From Turnera subulata (Eukaryota > Streptophyta > Magnoliopsida > Malpighiales > Passifloraceae): DNA of 64,000 nucleotides. The DNA lies in NCBI GenBank assembly GCA_028386065.3, contig JAKUCV010004232.1:4281-68280 (forward strand), in the 5' to 3' direction. This document shows positions 58,740-64,000 of this stretch, one piece after another (position 1 is the first letter of the stretch; each line of letters opens with the position of its first letter). The notes beneath the pieces are model-generated. The model was not told the DNA's origin, made no database searches, and saw nothing but the letters and a program-made list of their open reading frames with translations. The position numbers and the translations under genes were made by a program.

Positions 58740-61700
58740 TTTGCCTAAGTTGGAACTGCCGGGGACTCGGGAGGCCCTGTGCAGTTCGAGCTGTGCGCGA
58801 CCTGGTAAGGCGCGAGAATCTCGACATTCTCTTTCTTATTGAGACAAGAAAGAGAGATAGAATGATGGAGAGAATCAAATGGAAGCTTGGCTTTGGCAAT
58901 GGTGTTTTTGTAAGCTCTGAGGGGTCTAGAGGTGGATTGGCTCTTTTGTGGAAAGACGGAGTGGAGGTAAGATTGAAGTCAATGTCTAAGTTCCATATCG
59001 ATGCTTGGGTGGAGGATGATAGGGTCCCATTATGGAGAATAACAGGGTTCTACGGGGCCCCAAATGCGGTGGACAGATGGCGAGGGTGGGAGGTTCTCCG
59101 AACTCTGGCAAATAAGGAAGTGTTACCGTGGCTTTGCCTCGGTGATTTTAACGAGATTTTGTGGAGAAGGGAACAGCATGGTAGATGGGATAGGGCGGAA
59201 TGGCAGATGCGAAACTTTAGAAAGGTGGTGGATGACTGCGCATTTAAGGACCTCGGTTATAGAGGACAGGACTATACATGGGCAAATAACCGAGAGGGGG
59301 AGGCTTTTGTGGAAGTAAGATTGGATAGAGCCTTCTCTACAGACTCATGGTTGACTATGTTCCCTCAGGCAGTGGTTGATCATTTGCCTCATCACATCTC
59401 GGACCACTGCCCTGTAAGGGTTCGTGTGGAAGGAGATGACTTAGGCAATGGCTTACAAAGGAGGAAGAAGGTCTTTAGATTTGAGGAAATATGGGCCAGA
59501 GATGCGGAATCTGATGTTATAGTTGGTGATGCTTGGTCTGCAGTGGGAGATGAAGCCTCGTGTTTGGACGTAATTAACCGAATAAATCTTACTAGGCGTG
59601 GCCTCATTCAGTGGAGTAATGGAAAGTTTGGGGAATTACCAAAAAGAGTTATTGAACTAAAAGGCAAGCTGCAGGCCCTAGCAGATAATCCCCCCACAGC
59701 ACAGACCTTTCAATCACGGAGAAGGATTTGTGGTGAGTTGGATCGTGCTCTGGAGCAGGAGGAAATTGTGTGGAAGCAGAGATCAAGGGTGTTGTGGCTA
59801 CAAGATGGGGATAGGAATACTTCGTATTTCCACCGCAGTGCATCCCAACGGAGAAAGAGGAATTGGATCAGAGGTTTGAGAAATGAATCTGATGTGCTTA
59901 TACAAGACTCGGTTGGTATGAACATTGTGGTATGTGAATACTTCCAACGTTTATTCACAGCAGAAGTACATCAAGTGAGGATTGAGGATGTGGGCTTTTT
60001 GGGCCAAGGTTTTGATGGCATGATGAATTCCTTCTTGCTGCGTCCAGTGGATGGGGGGGAGGTCCTCAAAGCCTTAAAGCAGATGCACCCAGGGAAATCC
60101 CCAGGCCCGGACGGAATGAACCCCCATTTCTTCCAACGGTATTGGGATAAGGTGGGTTGCTGTGTCACCCAGGCAGTAATACGAGCCATCCAGGAGGCAT
60201 CTTTCCCAGAACAGTTGAACTTTACATACATTGTCCTCATACCGAAGGTAAAGAAACCTGAGCGAGTGGTAGATCTAAGGCCTATCAGCCTATGCAATGT
60301 TCTCTACCGAATTATTGCAAAGGTAATGGCAAATAGGTTGAAGATATGCTTGCCCACGATTATATCCAATTATCAGAGCGCGTTTGTACCGGGCCGTTTA
60401 ATTACGGATAACATCTTGATTGCCTTTGAAATGATTCATAAGTTGAAGAGTATGAGGAAAGGAAAAGAAGGAATGATGGCACTGAAACTTGACATGTCTA
60501 AGGCATATGACCGGGTGGAATGGCCTTTCCTTGAGATGGTTATGCGAAAGCTGGGTCTGAATGAGCATTGGTGTAACCTGATTATGTGGTGTGTCAAAAC
60601 CGTGTCTTACGCGGTTAGGATTAATGATGACTACACTGCTCCTTTTAAGCCAAATCAGGGACTAAGACAGGGAGACCCACTTTCCCCCTATCTTTTTTTA
60701 CTTGTTGGTGAAGGATTATCCATGTTGCTAGAGCAAGCCGAAAGGGAGGGCAGATTTCAGGGGGTAAAGGTATGTCAAAGTGCACCTATGGTTTCCCATC
60801 TTCTATTCGCTGATGATTGTTTCATCTTTGCGAAAGCTACTGCGGCAGGGGCAAGCACAATAAAGGATACTTTGGCTAGGTTCCAAGCATTGTCTGGACA
60901 ACAAGTGAATCTACATAAATCCTCTATCCAGTTTAGCCCTAACGTGGATTACGGGGTTAGAGAGGACATCAAATGTATCCTGGGGGTGCACGAAGAAGCT
61001 TGTCAAGAGAAATATTTGGGTCTTCCACCGCTGATTGGTAGAAGAAAGTGTGCTGTTTTCCAGGATCTGAGGGAGAAGGTATCCAAACGGTTGCAAGGAT
61101 GGAAGGGCGATTTGCTCTCACGTGCCGGCAAGGAAATTCTTGTCAAGTCAGTTGCACAATCAGTTCCTACATACGCAATGAGCGTATTCTACTTGCCAAA
61201 GACGCTATGTGACGAGTTAAATTCAATGGTTTCTAATTTTTTTTGGGGGCAACAGAAGGAAAAAAACAAAGTCCATTGGCTGAAATGGGACACCCTGTGT
61301 AGGAGAAAATGTGAGGGTGGTTTGGGTTTCCGAGACCTACATACTTTTAACATGGCTATGCTTGCAAAACAAGGATGGCGCATCATGCAAAACCCGGAGT
61401 CCTTGTGTAGTAGGATACTGAAGGCAAGGTATTTCCCTAGAAACAATTTCCTAGAGGCACCTCTTGGGTCCAACCCATCATTCACATGGAGGAGCATATG
61501 GAAGGGTAGGGAGACTTTGAAGAAGGGGCTGATGTTGCGTGTTGGGGATGGTAGTGTGGCACGTATCCAAAGAGACCCCTGGATCCCAATCCCATGGTCG
61601 TTTACTGTACAGAGTCACCTCCCAGTTGAATGGCAAGATTGCAAGGTTTGTGACCTTATGATTCATCATCCGAGGAGGTGGAATGAGCCACTTATCAGGG

Positions 61701-62836
61701 CCCTTTTTCTTGCACATGAGGCAGACACCATCTGTGGATTACCGCTTCCTGACGGACAGAGGGTTGATCAATGGTGCTGGTTCCCAACACCAAATGGGGT
61801 TTTTACTGTAAAAAGTGCTTACTACATGCATAGATCCGCAACACTCGCTATGAGTGGAGGCGGTGCCTCTACATCCGGTCATGGGGGACTTGCACAAATA
61901 TGGAATAGATTGTGGAAGCTCAATGTTCCTGGAAAGATAAAACATTTTGGATGGCGGGTGGCTCATGGAATTCTACCTACTGCTGCTAACTTGGCACGAA
62001 GACGCATTATTCCAACTGACAGGTGCCCTTTATGCAATCTGGACTGCGAGAGCGAGCTTCATGCTCTTCTTTTTTGCACCAAAGCAAAGGAAACCTGGGA
62101 GAAGCTGAATGGGAGGCCGAACTGGGAGATGTTCCGAGGTATGCAGGGCATGGAATGGATCAACTACCTACTGAATGCAATATCGTTGGATGAGGCTGGA
62201 AGAATATTGACCATTGCTTGGGCCATTTGGTTTGACAGAAATTGTGAGAGATTGGGTGACCCAAGGAAAGATCCAGTTGCTTCCTTAGCTTTTGCTATTT
62301 CGTATTGGGAGCATTTCCAGCGAGTTATGGAAGAAAAAGGCCGTGGAATGCATGGTTGTAGTACCCCTGCGAGTGCTGAACAGCAAGGGGTGCAATCATC
62401 GCTCCTACTTCAAGTGGATGGCGCCCTATTTCCTGAGCTTGGTGCAGGGGGAGCTGGGGGCGTTATTCTGAATGCAAATGGTGAGTGTCTGGCTGCCTTT
62501 TCTAAAAAACTACATGGTATTCGAGATCCCCTGGTGGCGGAGTCTATTGCACTGAGGGAATGTTTATCTTTAGCACAAATGTGTGGATTTAATCACCTGA
62601 GAGTCGAGACTGATTCACAGCTGTTGGCACAACGTTTAGCCCCTGACACCCCAAATGACCTGTCTTATCTTGGTTCTGTGTTTGCGGACATAAGGCACAT
62701 GCAAATATTAGGGGCGATGGATTCGCTTCAGTATATCCCTCGCAGCTTCAATAGGAAGGCTCATAGCATGGCCCGACACGCACAAAAAGTAGTTGATGTA
62801 TCTGTTTGGCTTGGGGAACCCCCTCCCTGTTTGTAA
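58736..62836 (+). CDS. LINE ORF2: endonuclease, reverse transcriptase, zf-RVT, RNase H
   Basis: The 1366-aa protein nicks target DNA, reverse transcribes LINE RNA and degrades the hybrid. Endonuclease (about 1-235): LSWNCRGLGRP, FLIETR, LCLGDFNE, VRLDRAF and HHISDHCPV. Reverse transcriptase (about 450-740): PGKSPGPDGMN, RPISLCNVLYRIIAKV, QSAFVPGRLITDNILIAFE, LKLDMSKAYDRVEW, GLRQGDPLSPYLFLL and the catalytic FADD near 692-695. The zf-RVT part is PGKIKHFGWRV... CPLCNLDCESELHALLFC (about 1070-1120). RNase H (about 1220-1350) shows VDGALF, AESIALRE and VETDSQLL. The frame is unbroken. It starts by overlapping the ORF1 stop, suggesting termination-reinitiation. Confidence 0.96.
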   Translation: MICLSWNCRGLGRPCAVRAVRDLVRRENLDILFLIETRKRDRMMERIKWKLGFGNGVFVSSEGSRGGLALLWKDGVEVRLKSMSKFHIDAWVEDDRVPLWRITGFYGAPNAVDRWRGWEVLRTLANKEVLPWLCLGDFNEILWRREQHGRWDRAEWQMRNFRKVVDDCAFKDLGYRGQDYTWANNREGEAFVEVRLDRAFSTDSWLTMFPQAVVDHLPHHISDHCPVRVRVEGDDLGNGLQRRKKVFRFEEIWARDAESDVIVGDAWSAVGDEASCLDVINRINLTRRGLIQWSNGKFGELPKRVIELKGKLQALADNPPTAQTFQSRRRICGELDRALEQEEIVWKQRSRVLWLQDGDRNTSYFHRSASQRRKRNWIRGLRNESDVLIQDSVGMNIVVCEYFQRLFTAEVHQVRIEDVGFLGQGFDGMMNSFLLRPVDGGEVLKALKQMHPGKSPGPDGMNPHFFQRYWDKVGCCVTQAVIRAIQEASFPEQLNFTYIVLIPKVKKPERVVDLRPISLCNVLYRIIAKVMANRLKICLPTIISNYQSAFVPGRLITDNILIAFEMIHKLKSMRKGKEGMMALKLDMSKAYDRVEWPFLEMVMRKLGLNEHWCNLIMWCVKTVSYAVRINDDYTAPFKPNQGLRQGDPLSPYLFLLVGEGLSMLLEQAEREGRFQGVKVCQSAPMVSHLLFADDCFIFAKATAAGASTIKDTLARFQALSGQQVNLHKSSIQFSPNVDYGVREDIKCILGVHEEACQEKYLGLPPLIGRRKCAVFQDLREKVSKRLQGWKGDLLSRAGKEILVKSVAQSVPTYAMSVFYLPKTLCDELNSMVSNFFWGQQKEKNKVHWLKWDTLCRRKCEGGLGFRDLHTFNMAMLAKQGWRIMQNPESLCSRILKARYFPRNNFLEAPLGSNPSFTWRSIWKGRETLKKGLMLRVGDGSVARIQRDPWIPIPWSFTVQSHLPVEWQDCKVCDLMIHHPRRWNEPLIRALFLAHEADTICGLPLPDGQRVDQWCWFPTPNGVFTVKSAYYMHRSATLAMSGGGASTSGHGGLAQIWNRLWKLNVPGKIKHFGWRVAHGILPTAANLARRRIIPTDRCPLCNLDCESELHALLFCTKAKETWEKLNGRPNWEMFRGMQGMEWINYLLNAISLDEAGRILTIAWAIWFDRNCERLGDPRKDPVASLAFAISYWEHFQRVMEEKGRGMHGCSTPASAEQQGVQSSLLLQVDGALFPELGAGGAGGVILNANGECLAAFSKKLHGIRDPLVAESIALRECLSLAQMCGFNHLRVETDSQLLAQRLAPDTPNDLSYLGSVFADIRHMQILGAMDSLQYIPRSFNRKAHSMARHAQKVVDVSVWLGEPPPCL

Positions 62837-62931
62837 CGCTGGTATGCTTTATGTAACTCTTGGGCTTTAGTGCTCACTTATGAATGAAACTTATTTCATC
62901 AAAAAAAAAAAAAAAACTCAACTGGGGAGTT

Positions 62932-63081
62932 GGCTATGAAGTATCCACTCACCAGAGGACACAGGGTCTAGAAAGAGAAAGAAAGAGAGAGAGAGAGGGG
63001 CTAGGAAGAGCAGGGCGCTTGAGGTCAAAGGAGGTGAAGTAATTTTTTAAAATTATGTGTTTGGTGTTGTATATATGTAGG
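62932..63081. other. Intergenic DNA with (GA)n microsatellite
   Basis: A purine run with GAGAGAG repeats lies at 62971-62998. Before the LINE inserted, this DNA was next to 56447. No gene is visible. Confidence 0.4.
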
Positions 63082-63089
63082 TCTGGGTA

Positions 63090-63942
63090 TAGGGGTGAGC
63101 TCCGGATCCAAAGTGACCAATGTTCGAATAATATTTATGAATTTCGGTCAAGTCCAAACCAAAGTTTAAAATTTTGGTTTGGACCAGACCCAATCTTTTA
63201 ATAAACATTGGTTTGATTACCTTAATTAAATTTTGGTCAGTCCAAAGATTCAATTAGACCTGGACTTAAAAAATAAAAGAGTCCATATTATATCACTCTC
63301 AGTTTTTGAATTATCTTAGCAAGATGACTTCCATAGATGATCTAGCAAATTCACTTTTGAAGAAACTTAATGCTAACACTTGTAAATCTTTTGATTTTGG
63401 ACAGAGTATACCTAACTCTGTAGGTAGCTATAGAACTAGCATTATTAGCACCGAATTATACTCTTGGGTTAACTATTTTGACATCCCTCCCTTATGTAGT
63501 TTCTAATCTCTTGGAGGAGGTGGATAGATAGCAGCACTAATGATTTTTGTGTGGTCTGCTATTTTTTTTGTATGTTATATTTGCATATATTAATGTATGT
63601 TCTCAATTCTTAAGCAAAAAAATGAATCGTTTATTAGTTTATTGGCTTTATAATGATCTTGAAATACTAATTATGTTATCATATCTTATATTTATTTTCT
63701 TCTTAAATGACATAGAAGGGTTTGTATTAGTTCTAGAAATTGGAAATGACAACACATTATGTTATACAAAATTTCGAACAGTTCGGACAATAGCTGTCCA
63801 AACCAAAGAAAGTTTGGATATTCGGTCTTTGAGTCTTTGGACTTCGAACATTGGTTTGAACAGCGTGGTAGAAGTTTGGTCAGTCCAAAGACCAAACCAA
63901 AATTTAGGTTGACCAAACCAAAGGACCAAACGCTCACCCCTT
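63090..63942. mobile_element. Non-autonomous hAT-type element (TAGGGGTGAGC ends, 8-bp TSD)
   Basis: The left end TAGGGGTGAGC and right end GCTCACCCCTT pair as inverted repeats. TCTGGGTA at 63082-63089 and 63943-63950 is a perfect 8-bp target duplication. The subterminal regions are packed with TTTGGTC/GACCAAA repeats. No transposase is encoded. A sister form to the 27598-29220 element by end sequence (TAGGGGTG), but the internal DNA differs. Confidence 0.85.
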
Positions 63943-64000
63943 TCTGGGTATGTGATGTCTAAGGAGAGGGGAAGGACAAGAGGAGTTACAGGTGTAGGAA

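Larger units (their letters stand above)
56464..62915 (+). mobile_element. Full-length L1-type LINE, both ORFs intact, 16-bp TSD
   Basis: The element has a 296-bp 5' leader, ORF1 (56760-58739), ORF2 (58736-62836), a short 3' UTR and a poly(A) tail (62901-62915). ACTCAACTGGGGAGTT occurs at 56448-56463 and again at 62916-62931 as a perfect 16-bp target duplication. Open frames, a homopolymer tail and identical duplications indicate a recent insertion. Its RNase H domain marks the plant L1 lineage. Confidence 0.95.

Noticed and set aside
58552..61966. Numerous minus-strand frames under the LINE
   Set aside because: Shadows of the intact ORF1 and ORF2 coding sequence.

Overview
This is a window of a flowering-plant (eudicot) nuclear genome. 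The evidence is multi-exon genes with GT-AG introns, plant-type orthologues (SelO, NFXL1, LIP2, ribosomal protein eL13), and plant transposon families: a Sirevirus-type Copia element, Gypsy LTRs, a plant L1 LINE with an RNase H domain, and hAT/Tip100 elements. I cannot name the species from sequence alone.

Layout. 1-2920 is the 3' end of a Sirevirus with an acidic env-like ORF, multiple polypurine tracts and a 3' LTR holding 16 perfect copies of a 12-bp palindrome. It sits inside a reversed Gypsy LTR (2921-4948). An unclassified repeat follows, then a broken Tip100-type hAT transposase (5922-8019, minus). 9091-12886 is an eight-exon SelO gene. 13.7-17.4 kb holds a repeat remnant and a 2.7-kb reversed Gypsy solo LTR. 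19699-23546 is NFXL1, whose coding exon is split by a 495-bp solo LTR. 24.3-27.1 kb holds a second LTR of the same Gypsy family, and 27598-29220 a hAT-type non-autonomous element. 29.5-32.5 kb is LIP2 with a 2-kb 5'UTR intron. 34.4-38.5 kb carries a small secreted-peptide candidate and an unrecognised four-exon gene. 40.7-50.6 kb is a nest of mobile DNA. 51781-53057 is RPL13 (minus) with a telo-box/site II promoter. 54.8-56.4 kb is an S-domain receptor-kinase pseudogene, followed by a complete, apparently young LINE (56464-62915) and a hAT-type non-autonomous element (63090-63942).

The host genes are unrelated housekeeping or regulatory genes and form no pathway: SelO is an AMPylase of organelles, NFXL1 a nuclear stress regulator, LIP2 a mitochondrial lipoylation enzyme, eL13 a ribosomal protein. 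Mobile DNA fills much of the rest.

The most unusual structure is at 41.7-50.6 kb. A two-ORF cassette appears twice. Its ORF1 has an unrecognised N-terminal domain fused to the first part of a LINE endonuclease; its ORF2 is a short coiled-coil or basic protein. One copy lies in an element with Tip100-like ends. The other lies antisense inside a gutted Gypsy element that has itself been inserted into the first copy's ORF1.
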